Shown here: positions 20,355 to 32,233 of the stretch, piece by piece
Layout: the number at the start of each line of letters is the position of its first letter
Position numbering within the stretch: position 1 is the stretch's first letter
Assembly (NCBI RefSeq): GCF_020283565.1
Contig: NC_060060.1
Location: forward strand, 1,302,001 to 1,366,000
Direction of reading: 5' to 3'
DNA length: 64,000 nucleotides
Source of the DNA: Trifolium pratense
Lineage: Eukaryota > Streptophyta > Magnoliopsida > Fabales > Fabaceae
Made by a program: the position numbers and the translations under genes
Notes under the pieces: generated by a model
Databases searched by the model: none
What the model saw: only the letters and a program-made list of their open reading frames with translations
Told to the model about the DNA's origin: nothing

Positions 20355-21034
20355 TACCCCGTCTGTCCCAAAATATAAGGAAAAATTAGTCATTAAAAGT
20401 TATGTATTTAGTTAAAAATTTGGACTAAAAATACATTAATTTTGTTTGATTAATTTTTCCTTATATTTTTTTTTTGACTAAATAAAAGATATTCATTCAT
20501 TCAAATTGATAAGAGTACATCGATGCAATACAAATCAAAATCGCTAAAAACAAAAAGGATGAATCTGCGAACAAACTCACAGTATCCGTGTTAATAGCAT
20601 CAAACGGCATATTGCAAAAGCCTACATATTTGACTATATTGAAGTTTCCGGAACATTCATGTCGCCGGATCTGTAGCGTTGATGGTACAAAAGTCATTGA
20701 TTGGATCTGCACTGGATCAACCTTAATCTTCAAACCTGAAACAAATGAACACCGCACAAAGACGGGACAACAATACTCCGCACTAAGACGGGACAACAAT
20801 ACTGAAAATCAAAACAAAGGATAAAATCGCAAAGATGAAAACAAAACTATAAGACTTAAACTATGTGAAAATCACTTATTTGTATTAAAAAGCAAGAAGA
20901 AAAAAATATAAAGGGGTGATTTTAGGCCAAAAATTGACCTAAAACCACCCCTCTATGGGTGAGAGAAGAAGAAGAAAATCAAAAAGAGTTTTAGGGCCGG
21001 CGGTGGTTGTCGTATATTTTGAGAGGGGGAGTAT
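20355..21034. mobile_element. Stowaway-like MITE interrupted by a retroposon
   Basis: The left end TACCCCGTCTGTCCCAAAA at 20355 pairs with TTTTGAGAGGGGGAGTA at 21017-21034. The right arm is split by the insertion at 20470-21012. Confidence 0.75.
20470..21012 (-). mobile_element. 5'-truncated LINE or SINE-like retroposon, 543 bp
   Basis: Flanked by TATATTTT at 20462-20469 and 21013-21020. Read on the minus strand it ends in a poly-A tract (poly-T at about 20470-20475). It contains the inverted repeat GGGGTGATTTTAGG/CCTAAAACCACCCC at about 20915-20953. The short open frames are not convincing genes. Confidence 0.7.
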
Positions 21035-22062
21035 GTGTTAAACTATAATTTTTTTTTCTATTTTAAATGATTACTAAATTTATGTTAGTATTATTATAAA
21101 AAAAATATGTTGGTATTATTCTGTTCCAGAAACTCTTTAATTTTTATTTTTTTGGTCTTAGAAACTCTTTAATTTTTAAAAAATATTAAAAATAATACTT
21201 TTTCATGTTGATATACAACTTTTTTAATAAGCTATGGTTGTACTACTTTATTTAAGTAGAGTTTTTTATTAAATGTAGATATACTAATATTTTGCTGTAA
21301 AACTAAAAAAATGTGACGTAATGAAATACATACCCAATTAATTAATAAGAACTGAGGATAATAATGAAATAACGAAAAGATGTGAATGCCATACACTAGA
21401 ATCGAGTATAAACCAACGCAGAAGCTTCAAATATTATTTGCTTCGTTTAGAATCGATTTTGGGCATTAGAATTGCGTTGTCCTATCGCTACCCAAACAGC
21501 TTCACTAAACAGGAAACTCACGTTTAGTGTCAGCAACGTGCGTTTAACTAATTGAGGAAAAACCACAAGCCGACAGATATAGCATTTAAGGGTACAATTC
21601 TAACGTGCGTACAAAGAATTCAGTTTAAATAATATTTGTATCATTAAATGCTATATATTTCTAAGATTTTGGGCATTAGAATTCAATTGAGGAAGAACCA
21701 CAAGCCGACAGATGTTCATCATCCGATTCTTATAGATTTGTCTATTCAGGTATTCCTAATTCTATAATCTTGATAAATCAACATATTTTGTTTTACTTCC
21801 GCAATAAAGTAAAATTATAGATTTAATCTTTATATTGTTGAGCATGATTTATAGAATTAATATTAAATTAACTCCAACCGTAATTGTACAGAGCTGAAAT
21901 TTATTTGGCCGACAATTTTTAGATGATATATCAAGTACTTAAGTGACAACAATGAAAAAGTCATAGCGGACGGTTAAAAATGGTCGACCCAGGAGTGTAG
22001 TGTAGCATAAATTAGTGGTGTACGTACTGCAGAAGATTTAGCTTTGGATTTTAATCATCATC
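21035..22062. other. Intergenic with a direct repeat
   Basis: AACCACAAGCCGACAGAT occurs at about 21562 and 21695 in similar context (TTTTGGGCATTAGAATT before each). At about 21895-21945 a segment (GCTGAAATTTATTTGGCC...TAGATGATATATCAAGTA) matches the upstream flank of the 13432/18487 genes, giving a fourth partial copy. Confidence 0.5.
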
Positions 22063-22076
22063 AATTATAAGATTCG

Positions 22077-22235
22077 GTTAACCCATTTGGGTTGGTCTAA
22101 TTGTGTTGGCTTGAATTCTTGGAACATGTCCCTCTCAAGTTCAATTCCCCATGATATCAATTTCAGTGGATTAAGTCAAGTGGACGGTGAGATTGATCCC
22201 CGTCCTAAGGTCGGATACCAAATTTTCAAAATAAA
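22077..22235 (+). mobile_element. SINE with 14-bp TSD
   Basis: The exact duplication AATTATAAGATTCG stands at 22063-22076 and 22236-22249. The body carries A-box-like GGTTGGTCTAATTGTGTTGG and B-box-like AAGTTCAATTCCCC, in the style of the Au-like plant SINEs. Confidence 0.8.
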
Positions 22236-22249
22236 AATTATAAGATTCG

Positions 22250-22840
22250 ATTATGATGCTAATCATCCATAATTAACTACAACAATTGTTGCATCGACTT
22301 CAAAAATTAGTACTCTCTAATAGAATACGTTGCAGATTGCTTGTCATGATCTTTGGATAATATACTTTAGACCTAGCAAAACTGTTGAATAAACCAGCAG
22401 CAACAACACACCTCATAGACTCAGTTTGGAATCAAATTGTGTTCGATTTAAACTCATTTGTAAATAACCTTTGTTCCGGTAATCAAAACATGTTATACAA
22501 ACTTTAAACAAAACTACACATACTTAAACTAGCCAAGAGAATTGCAGGCATTATCAAAAGCATAATTAGACACACACAAGCATTCAAGAAATTTTGAAAA
22601 AAATTCAAAGTCAAAAATATTGGGTAGATAAAGCTCTTGAAAGATATAACATAAAAACATTTTGACACAAACTCAGCAACAAATATAAATCTGAAACGCA
22701 GTCCCTGCAATTGTAAATCAAATGCATCTTTTCTAGGCAAAATTGCAGGCAATTCCACCTAACATGCATTATCAGCCACACAACAATCATCATCATTTAT
22801 CAACAGATATTCAGAACCAAATTAAAAAATCATACAGAAA
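22250..22840. other. Intergenic 3' of EF-1alpha copy 1
   Basis: AT-rich. No gene or clear repeat seen. Confidence 0.5.
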
Positions 22841-23129
22841 AAGGATGGACCAAAATGACTTATAATTTAATTTAAATGCAATCCTTCAGCAGCAAAATTA
22901 AGATATAAACCTTAAAGCTGCCAATGAAAATGGAGTTCTTAAGACACTGAATTAAAACCAAAAACTATACCATCTAAAACAAACAGAAATGAAATTGACC
23001 ATCGGATCAAGTACCCAGGTCTGTAAGTTTAGCATGATTAAACCGGCAAAAACTTTGAAGATAAAACTGGCGATATAAAGAACTAAGACTCTGAAAAAGA
23101 ACAACATATGCAGCAACCATGGTGTGAAA

Positions 23130-24572
23130 TCATTTCTTCTTGGCAGCAGCTTTGGTGACCTTGGCTCCAGTTGGGTCCTTCTTCTCAACACCCTTGATGA
23201 CTCCAACAGCAACAGTTTGTCTCATGTCTCTCACAGCGAAACGACCAAGAGGAGGATATTCAGAGAAAGTCTCAACAACCATGGGCTTGGTGGGAATCAT
23301 CTTAATGATACCAGCATCACCATTCTTCAAAAACTTGGGCTCCTTCTCAATTTCCTTACCAGATCGTCTGTCAATCTTGGTGACAAGTTCAGCAAACTTC
23401 ACAGCAATGTGAGAGGTGTGGCAATCGAGCACTGGAGCATAACCGTTTCCAATCTGTCCAGGGTGGTTCATGATGATAACTTGGGATGTGAAGTTGGCAG
23501 CTTCCTTAGCAGGGTCATCCTTGGAGTTGGATGCAACAAAACCACGCTTAAGATCCTTGACTGCAACATTCTTAACATTGAATCCAACATTGTCTCCTGG
23601 AAGAGCTTCAGTGAGAGCCTCGTGGTGCATCTCAACAGACTTAACTTCAGTTGTCAAACCAGTGGGACCAAAAGTGACAACCATACCGGGCTTCACAACA
23701 CCAGTTTCAACACGTCCGACTGGCACAGTTCCAATACCACCAATCTTGTAAACATCTTGCAATGGAAGCCTGAGTGGCTTGTCTGAGGGTCTCTTGGGCT
23801 CGTTGATCTGGTCAAGAGCTTCAAGGAGGGTTGGTCCCTTGTACCAGTCAAGGTTGGTGGACCTCTCAATCATGTTGTCTCCCTCAAAACCAGAGATTGG
23901 AACAAATGGAATTTTGTCAGGGTTGTAACCAACCTTCTTCAAGTATGAAGAAACTTCCTTCACAATTTCATCGTACCTAGCCTTGGAGTACTTAGGGGTG
24001 GTGGCATCCATCTGAAATAAAGATTGAAACCAAAGTCAGAATCTGAAACACAACATAACATAACAAATAGTAAATGATAATAACGTATATATCAGAAGCT
24101 AGAAATTTACCTTGTTACAACAACAGATCATCTGCTTCACTCCAAGAGTAAAAGCAAGAAGAGCATGCTCACGGGTCTGTCCATCCTTAGAGATACCAGC
24201 TTCAAAACCACCAGTGGTGGAGTCAATGATAAGGACAGCACAATCAGCCTGGGAGGTTCCAGTAATCATGTTCTTGATGAAATCACGATGTCCGGGAGCA
24301 TCAATGACTGTGCAGTAGTACTTGGTGGTCTCAAATTTCCACAAAGCAATATCAATGGTGATACCTCTTTCACGCTCAGCCTTAAGTTTGTCAAGAACCC
24401 AGGCATACTTGAATGACCTCTTGTTCATTTCAGCAGCTTCCTTCTCGAATCTCTCAATCACACGCTTGTCAATACCTCCTAGCTTGTAGATCAAGTGACC
24501 AGTTGTGGTTGATTTTCCAGAGTCGACATGTCCAATGACGACAATGTTGATATGAACCTTTTCTTTACCCAT
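23130..24572 (-). CDS. EF1A: Elongation factor 1-alpha, copy 1
   Basis: GTPase that brings aminoacyl-tRNA to the ribosome. Coding exons 24572-24111 and 24011-23130, separated by a 99-bp intron, give 447 residues, the usual plant length. Seen: P-loop GHVDSGKST (about 14-22), DAPGH, the NK of the NKMD motif split exactly by the intron (NK|MD), domains II and III complete, and a lysine-rich C-terminus AAAKKK. A second intron of about 827 bp (25409-24583) lies in the 5' leader, four bases of TTAAGACATC-type exon before the ATG region, as is typical for plant EF-1alpha and often needed for high expression. The protein is identical to that of 39062-40501; the roughly 30 coding differences I see are silent. 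Confidence 0.97.
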
Positions 24573-24582
24573 GATGTCTTAA

Positions 24583-25409
24583 CTGCAATTCAAAAAATTC
24601 CTCAAGTCAGAACTTATTTCATTTGAAATAATTCATAATTTATGTAAACAGCAACTAGCAAATAGTTTCAAAAGTCAGAACTCATATTATTTACAAATAA
24701 TTAATTTCAATAAGCAAAATAACAAAAATTGAACACAACACAACAAATCAACAAGCTAGAATCCAACCCTGCTCACTAATAGCTAACAACATCAAGTTCA
24801 AAATCAGCTTAACCAAATAAGAACCAATCAAATATAAAGTATAAAATCAGCTTAACCAAATAAGATATAATCAAACATACAAATCAGCTTCAACGAACAT
24901 GAAATTTATAATCAGCTTTAACAAGTAAGATCTAATCAAACATCAAGTTGAAAATCAGCTTAACCAAATAAGATTCAATCAAACAGATGAATCAAATCAA
25001 GACTTAACTATATATAAATGAATACCTCCAGCTCAAAATATTAACAAGTTAAACAAGTGACTGATTCAATATAACTATATAACATACAAATACATAAACA
25101 AAAAACAAATCCATTTCTTAACAGATCCAAGATTTAACAACATAAAAATCAAAAGCTCATAACTATTTAAACAACAAATTACCAGATCTACAAATTTACA
25201 TAAACAATCGGTTCAAATAGCTGAAATGAATCAAATATCACAAGCACAAATCGATTAATTCATAAATAATAATTCTGTAGCTCAAATGAATAAGAAAACA
25301 CTCAAATTAATCAGAAATGAACCGAAAAAACTGAGAAAACAATCATATAAACTATAAGCAAAGATACATAGATCGAATAAAAGAGATGAGAATCGGAGGA
25401 TGATGATAC
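24583..25409 (-). other. 5' UTR intron of EF-1alpha copy 1
   Basis: On the minus strand CTCAG|GTATCATC at 25410/25409 and TTGCAG|TTAAGACATC at 24583/24582. Length 827 bp, AT-rich, with repeated AATCAGCTTAACCAAATAAG-type segments. Confidence 0.85.
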
Positions 25410-25507
25410 CTGAGCTGGAAATGAAATGAAAAGTTGCTACTCGTTCGGAATCCTCAGCCGCAGAGAGAGACTGAGAGCTAGAAGAACAAGTGAAGAGTGA
25501 AATGAAA

Positions 25508-25640
25508 AACCTAGGGTTCCAACTATTTTATAGTGAGATTTTTAGGTATGGATTAACGTACTTTTTGTGACGACGTCGTTTCGTTGAGGTTTCATAACTT
25601 GATGACATGGGTTGGGCTCTCGTACGAGCATGGCCCAAAT
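25508..25640 (-). promoter_or_regulatory. Promoter of EF-1alpha copy 1
   Basis: Minus strand: two TGGGCY (site II) motifs at 25613-25618 and 25632-25637 (opposite orientations), ACGACGTCGT palindrome at 25570-25579, TATA box CTATAAAATA at 25524-25533, then telo-box-like AACCCTAG at about 25510-25520 at the start of the leader. This combination is typical of translation-machinery genes. Confidence 0.75.
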
Positions 25641-25722
25641 TAATATCCCTACATTTATGTACAAAATCATTAAAAATATGCTTCTTTAGTTAGGATTAAG
25701 GTCTCGTTGTCCCGGTCGTTGT

Positions 25723-25850
25723 CCCGGTGAGTTTAGCTCAGTTGGTAGGGACATAGTGTTATAAATGTATGAGCCGGATTCGAACCTCGGTCACTTTACT
25801 TATCCGTCTTTAAGGTGAAATTTCTAGCTAATAGGCTACTTGACAAAAAA
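25723..25850 (+). mobile_element. tRNA-derived SINE with intact A and B boxes
   Basis: A box TAGCTCAGTTGGTAGGG at 25734-25750, B box GGATTCGAACC at 25776-25786, 3' end CTACTTGACAAAAAA at 25850. It keeps strong resemblance to a tRNA 5' half. Preceded by the short tandem duplication CGTTGTCCCGGT. Confidence 0.75.
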
Positions 25851-26280
25851 TTTATAAACAACTTATGCAAATATTTATAGAATTAGAGCTTATAACATAA
25901 GAGTTTACATCATAAATTTTTATGCTAAGTACTTGCATAAATTTAAGTGTTTGAATGTATTTAATTACAAATATAATTGACTCAAAAAGATGAATTTAAA
26001 AAATAAAAAAAAGATAAATGGAATATTTTTAAAAAGATAAGTGTAAAGAAGAAAAATATAATTGTATAAAAATAAGAAGATAAGTTTAAGATTACTTAAA
26101 ATAAATTTTAAAAAATATGTTAATATTGTGTAGAATATAGCATGCGGGAATCGAGTAGGATACTTTTTCATAAGTTTTATGTTAACCATAATGATAAGCA
26201 TATTATGAGAGCTTATTAAAATATGGCATAAGTAGTTTATGAAATTGTGAACACTTTTTATTAATTTACCCAAAGACTAA

Positions 26281-26500
26281 GGGTTTGTTTGAATTAGCTT
26301 ATTTTTGAGCTTATGCAAACGACTTATGCAATATAAATTAGGTTTTATGTTATTTTATAGGTTTTTGAGAATTGTATTTTTATAAGATATTTTATGATAA
26401 ACTATCTTGATAAATTTATAATAATAATAAGAATAATAACACATAAAAATTGCATAAACTGTTTGCATAAGCTCAAAAATAACTTAATCCAAACGGACCC
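26281..26500. mobile_element. Tourist-like MITE (TAA target)
   Basis: Inverted ends GGGTTTGTTTGAATTAGCTT and AACTTAATCCAAACGGACCC, flanked by TAA at 26278-26280 and 26501-26503, the PIF/Harbinger target. About 220 bp. Relative at 55403-55600. Confidence 0.8.
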
Positions 26501-26503
26501 TAA

Positions 26504-27804
26504 TACAACAACTTGTATTAGTAGATTGCTTCAAAAAAAAAACTTATATCAATAGATAAGCTCACATGAGCTTAAAATAAGCCAATTCAAATGGGGCTTT
26601 AATAAGTTTTTGAGTTTTTATATTTGTATTTGGAATATTATAAGAATCTCTCTTGTAATTATAAACTCAAGATGTTCAATGTCCAAATCGATTATTGTGT
26701 TAATTGCAAGAGATTTATTGAGAATGACTGGCATATATTCTCCTGTTGCTCTAAGGTTGAAGAGACGTGGACTGACATGGATTGTGGGAATTTAAAGGTG
26801 ACAAGTTGAAAACAGAAGATTTCGTCAAAAAAAAAATTAAAATTAAAATAGAAGATAGTTTTTTACTTTATTCGCCATCTTGAATCTTTTACGCGACAAA
26901 ACTTTTGTATGTTTTTCATTTGATATACATATACTCAGTGATTCTTTAAATAAATAAATAAATAGAATTTTATAATTGTATTTTTTTCAAAATAGAAGGA
27001 AACCAAAAATTTTATATATATATTTGTAATTAAACAAAAAATTACAATATCTATATTTTTCTAAAATTTAAAGAATAAAAAAAACTTAAATTTCCGTGCA
27101 TATAAAATTTGATCAAAGTATTTTGAGAATCCTTATTAATTTCTATTTAACGGGAATTGATTTTTTAAAATATATATATATATATATATATATAACAACC
27201 AAATATATATACATATTTATCAAATCTTTATATGTTTTATTTCTCAAAATAAATTTTAAGTACAAAACTAATGAGAATCAATAACTTCCAATTTACATCA
27301 TAACCTTATACACAGTTTGACCGTAAGAGTAACTCTAGCAATCCGAAGAGATGAATACATTGTCCACAAATCAAGACTGCATCTTTTAATTTTCAATTTT
27401 AAAATCAATATTACTCTTGCTTAAAAAAAAAAAACAATGTTACTCTGCCTTGATTTTCTTAATTGGCATAATTATATAATGACCCCTAATTATAGGTTTT
27501 CAAGTCCCGTATATGTATCAATCGAAGAATAAAAATCCAGAAACTGTGTATATACGTGCATACATACAATATACCAAAACATGATACACACATTTACGTT
27601 TCCAACAACAAAGGAAAAATAGAAAGGGAACAGTCATATATGTAATAATCCGTACATACTGTGGTAAATACTAAAAAACTAGAACCTGACAAGTCTATCA
27701 CTTAAAAACGTCGTGTACGCCCAAAAAATTGATATTGTAAATTCAATAAAATAAGTTCACCCAAATTTCATAAGAATGAAATCCAATATGCTCTAATATC
27801 ACTT
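26504..27804. other. AT-rich intergenic with (TA)n and a possible Copia internal remnant
   Basis: (TA)n at 27170-27195. No gene. On the minus strand TGATATTAGAGCA at about 27790-27802 resembles a decayed TGGTATCAGAGC initiator-Met primer-binding site, so the DNA left of it may be the start of a Copia element's interior. No gag frame survives. Confidence 0.4.
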
Positions 27805-28061
27805 TGTGGTGGAATTTATTTAAAATTAGTATTAAGAATACGACGAATCCATGAGAGAAACACTCCTGAAACACAAAGAAAGATAATCGGATGACGAGCA
27901 TCTGTTGGCTTGTCCTTAGCAATCTTCAGACGAGAAGAAGAAGCAATATGCATGTATGGTATGTTGGGGACCATAGTCTTTATATATTGTGATAATCAAT
28001 TAGGGTTCTCCGTTCTTGTTATCCTGGAATGAGTCATCCCGACATCCACTTATATGGAGCT

Positions 28062-28440
28062 TGTAATGAGGCCAAATGTGACACAGCTTCTAGAAGAGAA
28101 TGTGTCAGCAGCACAATCACATGGGGATCCACAAAATGTGCTAGAAATGGAAACAGTTGAGGAGAATAACAAATTGATGGGACCACGTAGAGGCCAAAGA
28201 GCAAGAAAATCGCACAGCATGTGGAAGACGTTTTGCAAATGATTCCTTATATCTATCCTACTCCACATTCTTATCTCATTATGTGTAATTTGAGTGTAGT
28301 TGATATTTCTCTCTCTAAAGACTCTCTTAATTTACACTTGTTATTCATTTCTCTGTTTTGAGATCTGGATCTATCCTTTGATTAATGCAATTGCCTTCAT
28401 TTCCTTCCTTATTCGCATAATAGAACTTTTGTCTATTACA
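28062..28440 (+). repeat. 5' LTR of the chromovirus
   Basis: Begins TGTAATGAGGCC and ends GTCTATTACA. The sequence starting TTGGTGCTTTCATCGC immediately after it is the probable primer-binding site; its tRNA is not assigned. Confidence 0.95.
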
Positions 28441-28459
28441 TTGGTGCTTTCATCGCATC

Positions 28460-29692
28460 ATGGCTAGTAGTAGTGAGACCAAAACTCCGTCAGCTCAAGA
28501 AGAGATGCTGCTCTTTCAAGCTACTATACTTGAGCGCATGGAGAGAATGGAGGCTAGCTCTGATGCAAAGTTTGACAAGCTGTACGCAGCGATGGACGTA
28601 CTCATCAATCAATCACCAAAGAAGCAACATCATGGTACTAGAGCTCCGTTTCAGGTGAGAAATGTTAAGTTAGAATTTCCCCGTTTTGAAGGTACGAATG
28701 TGCATGAGTGGATCTTTCGTGCTGAACAATTTTTTGAGTATTATGATACTCCTGACTTAGATCGATTAACAATCGCATCGGTTCACCTTGACAAAGACGT
28801 GGTACCATGGTACCAAATGGTGCAACGTACACATCCTTTCCAATCATGGATTGAATTTACGCGCGCCCTTGAGTTATCTTTTGGTCCTTCTGTGTATGAT
28901 TGCCCTCGTGCTACTCTGTTTAAGTTGAATCAAACTGGAACTGTGGCTAAATATTACTTGAAATTCACCACATTAGCAAACCGTGACTATGGTTTAAGTA
29001 ATGATGCTTTGATTGATTGTTTTGTGAGTGGCTTACACGATGAGATTCGCCGTGATGTATTGATACACACACCCTCCTCATTGGTGAAAGCTTTTTCCCT
29101 AGCTAAAATTTATGAAGAAAAATATACTTCAACCACAAACCAGAAAAAACTCAATACTACAAACTACTCCACCAACAAACCCTCCTATAAATCTGAAATT
29201 CAAACTAGAGATTCAGCCCCCATCCTTCAAACACCTCCTACGAGACCTATGAGTCAATTTCAAAAAAATCCTAATATCAAACGCTTATCTCCAGCTGAGA
29301 GACAAGTTAGAAGAGATAAAGGACTCTGTTATTGGTGTGATGAAAAATTTTCATTCACACATAAGTGTCCAAATAGGCAGTTGATGCTTGTTCAAGTTGA
29401 TGATGATGAAGAGGACAAACTGTTTGATGAAATGACTCAATCACCAGATATAACCACAAATAGTCTTACCACCAATTCACCTGAACATCATTTGTCTTTA
29501 AATGCTATGAAGGGAAACAGTAATATGGGTGTGCTAAGATTTGCAGGATCCATTGAACATATCAATGTGCAAATCTTAATTGATGGAGGAAGTTCAGATA
29601 ACTTTTTGCAACCAAGAATTGCAAAATTCCTCAGATTGCCAATTGAACCAGGTCCTCAATTGAACCAGGTCCTCAATTTAATGCTTTGGTAG
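28460..29692 (+). pseudogene. Chromovirus gag and start of protease
   Basis: Codes for a coiled-coil N-terminus (about residues 15-50), a retrotransposon gag region (about 70-230, with WIFRAEQFFEYY) and a zinc knuckle CYWCDEKF...HKC (about 290-305). It then enters protease with the active-site LIDGGSSDNF (about 373-382). The frame is lost at 29641-29674, where AATTGAACCAGGTCCTC is duplicated in tandem, adding 17 bp. Translation then stops at 29692. The ATG lies 19 bp inside the LTR/PBS border. Apart from that duplication the region looks intact. Confidence 0.9.
29641..29674 (+). repeat. 17-bp tandem duplication causing a frameshift
   Basis: AATTGAACCAGGTCCTC at 29641-29657 is repeated exactly at 29658-29674. 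Seventeen is not a multiple of three, so gag-protease and the following frame are uncoupled. Confidence 0.97.
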
Positions 29693-30855
29693 GCAATGGA
29701 GAAGTAATGACTGCTGAAGGGGTAATACAGAAATTGCCTCTTGAAATACAAGGTCACGTGCTAGAAGTACCTGTATTTCTTTTGACTGTAGCTGGAGCTG
29801 ATGTTATCTTAGGAGCATCGTGGTTATCTACACTAGGACCACATGTTGCAGATTATGCTTCCTTAACATTGAAATTTTTTCTCAAAGGAAAATTTGTGAC
29901 TTTAACTGGGCAAGCAGTTACCAGACCCTTACCTGCTCAATTTCATCATTTTAAAAGATTGACTAAAACAGATGCTATTGCTGAATGCTTCACCATTCAA
30001 TGTCTTAAACCTCATGAAGAGGAGGACATATTCAAGGATTTACCTACCAACATTGAACCAGAATTGGCTATTTTACTGCATACTTACAAGGAAATATTTA
30101 AAGCTCCTACTGCTTTACCACCACACAGGTCTCACAATCATGCTATTCCACTTATGGAAGGAACTTCACCAGTGAAAGTCAAACCTTACAGATATCCCCA
30201 CAGTCAAAAACATCAAATTGAGCTGATGATACAAGAAATGCTACAGCAGGGCATTATTCAGAATAGCACAAGTCCATTTTCTTCTCCAATCATTTTGGTA
30301 AAGAAAAAGGATGGTACATGGAGGTTTTGCACAGACTATAGAGCATTAAATGCTATCACTATCAAAGATTGTTTTCCCATTCCAACTGTAGATGAGTTAC
30401 TTGATGAATTATGTGGTGCAAAGTACTTCTCCAAGTTAGATTTAAGATCAGGTTATCATCAGATATTGCTTCAGCAAGAAGATAGACACAGGACTACCTT
30501 TAGAACACATCAAGGACACTATGAATGGCTAGTTATGCCATTTGGTCTCACTAATGCACCAGCAACATTTCAAAGCCTCATGAATCATATTTTTCAACAT
30601 GCTTTGAGAAAATATGTCTTAGTTTTTTTTGATGATATTTTAATATACAGTACTGACTGGCAGGAACATTTGAAACATGTAGAACTGGTACTGAGAGTGC
30701 TACAAGACAATACTCTATATGTGAAATTATCCAAATGCAGTTTTGGAGTAAGGGAGATAGAGTATTTGGGACATGTAGTAACAGTGCAAGGTGTATCTAT
30801 GGATAAAGATAAGGTTCAAGCTGTGTTGAACTGGCCTACACCTGTGAATATAAAG
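29675..30855 (+). pseudogene. Chromovirus protease end and reverse transcriptase (interrupted)
   Basis: Continues in a new frame after the 17-bp duplication. Protease C-terminal half includes VILGASWLSTLGP; RT follows with KKDGTWRFCTDYRALN, LDLRSGYHQI, MPFGLTNAPATFQ and the catalytic FFDDILIYS. The frame breaks at 30855 inside the RT/RNase H connection, where the solo LTR begins, and ends at a stop at 30886-30888. After the insert the same frame resumes at 33302 (the LRGFFGLTGYY-type motif), so before the insertion RT and RNase H were continuous. Confidence 0.9.
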
Positions 30856-31781
30856 TGTAACGACCCAAATTTATTATTCACTATGTAAGTGTTTATTTAT
30901 TTGGTGACGTGGCTTTTAAGTAAGATAGTAACTTTAAGTTATTTATCGAGAGATTTAGTTAACGCGCGAGTTAGTGAGAGTTAACGCGAGTTGAGCCGAG
31001 CAATTGGGCTTTTGGCCCAATGGGCCTTGACACAAAGGAGGGGGGCGCTATTTAGCCTTGTTAGAGAGAGAAGTTGCTCATTTTTTCTTTGTTCTTGAGA
31101 AAGTAGAGAGAAGGGAGAGAAGAGGAGAGCTAGGGCAAGAGCTTCAAGGAGAGATCCAAGAGCAAAGCTCGTGAGTTCGTCGATCTAAGGTAAGAGAGTA
31201 GATTTCATATTCGTGGGTGACTCGAGGAAGGGGAGAATGTCGATTTCTCCTCACCCGAACTTCCTCCACCCCATTTTCGTTTTAGTCTTGAATGGATTTT
31301 CTTAATGGAAATTGATTCTAAGGTTCATAACATGCTTAACATGCTTTTAACATGATGAATGAACGAATTTAATGGTTAAAAACGAGTTTTATGAAAGATT
31401 AAACTCAAGAACTTTGTGTTCTTGAGAGTTTTGAGTAAAAGTGTTCAATTCTTACTTTTTCGATGTTTATGATGTAGATCTATGAAATGAACCGTCCTTT
31501 TGAGTCTATACATGTTGGTTACACCTGAAATCAAACTCATTTGAGATTTATAACAAGAAAAATGGGATTTATGAGTAGATTTTGAGTTTTTGTAAAAAAT
31601 GAGTCTTGAATCATAAAATAAGTGATTAAAGATGGTAACAAGTTGTTCTTAAGTGTTTTTTTTGATCATATATAAATGTGGTAAATGATGTATGTGTATT
31701 TTTGGGTCATAATAAGTGCTTATATGTGAAAATAAGTGATTATTTGGCCTTTGCTCAAGAAAACTCGAAATCACTCTGCGT

Positions 31782-31945
31782 CCTGAGCCTGGCTCAGCTT
31801 TTTCCAAGCCTGGCGTAGCTTTTCTGGGTAGCTTGCAGGTCCCTGAGCCTGGCTCAGCTTTTTTCGAGCCTGGCGTAGCTTTTCTGGGGAGCTTGCTGGT
31901 CCTTGAGCCTGGCTCTGTTTTTTCCGAGCCTGGCTCAGCTCAGTC
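31782..31945. repeat. 60-bp tandem repeat in the solo LTR
   Basis: Units start CCTGAGCCTGGCTCAG at 31782, CCTGAGCCTGGCTCAG at 31842 and CTTGAGCCTGGCTCTG at 31902. Each 60-bp unit has two related halves (GAGCCTGGCTCAGCTTTTT and GAGCCTGGCGTAGCTTTTC). Confidence 0.95.
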
Positions 31946-32233
31946 AATTTCTGCGTTGACCTTTGGTTGACCGTTGACTTTTGACTTTTGATGGTTTATG
32001 TACCCGAAACCCATTTTACTCGATTTTTCGCGTAGATTCCGATTCCGGAGTTTGTTTTGTGAGATAGTGCATGATTAATACAATTAGCTTATATTTTTGG
32101 TATTGTGTTAAAATGCAAGTGAATACATTGTATGTAATAAACGATGTATGTTGATGGTATGATTAATTGTGTTCTTATGCAATTATTTGTTGATGTTGTG
32201 TGATGATTATTGATGATGTTTGTTTAAATGTCA

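Noticed and set aside
20588..20824. 78-codon plus-strand and 100-codon minus-strand frames at 20497-20824
   Set aside because: Lie inside the poly-A retroposon and lack recognisable domains.
23124..23786. 220-codon plus-strand frame opposite EF-1alpha (also at 39056)
   Set aside because: Present in both EF-1alpha copies only because the coding strand is conserved; biased-codon shadow.
25734..25786. Functional tRNA gene
   Set aside because: A and B boxes are good but no acceptor stem or anticodon arm closes, and the sequence ends in a SINE-like A tract.
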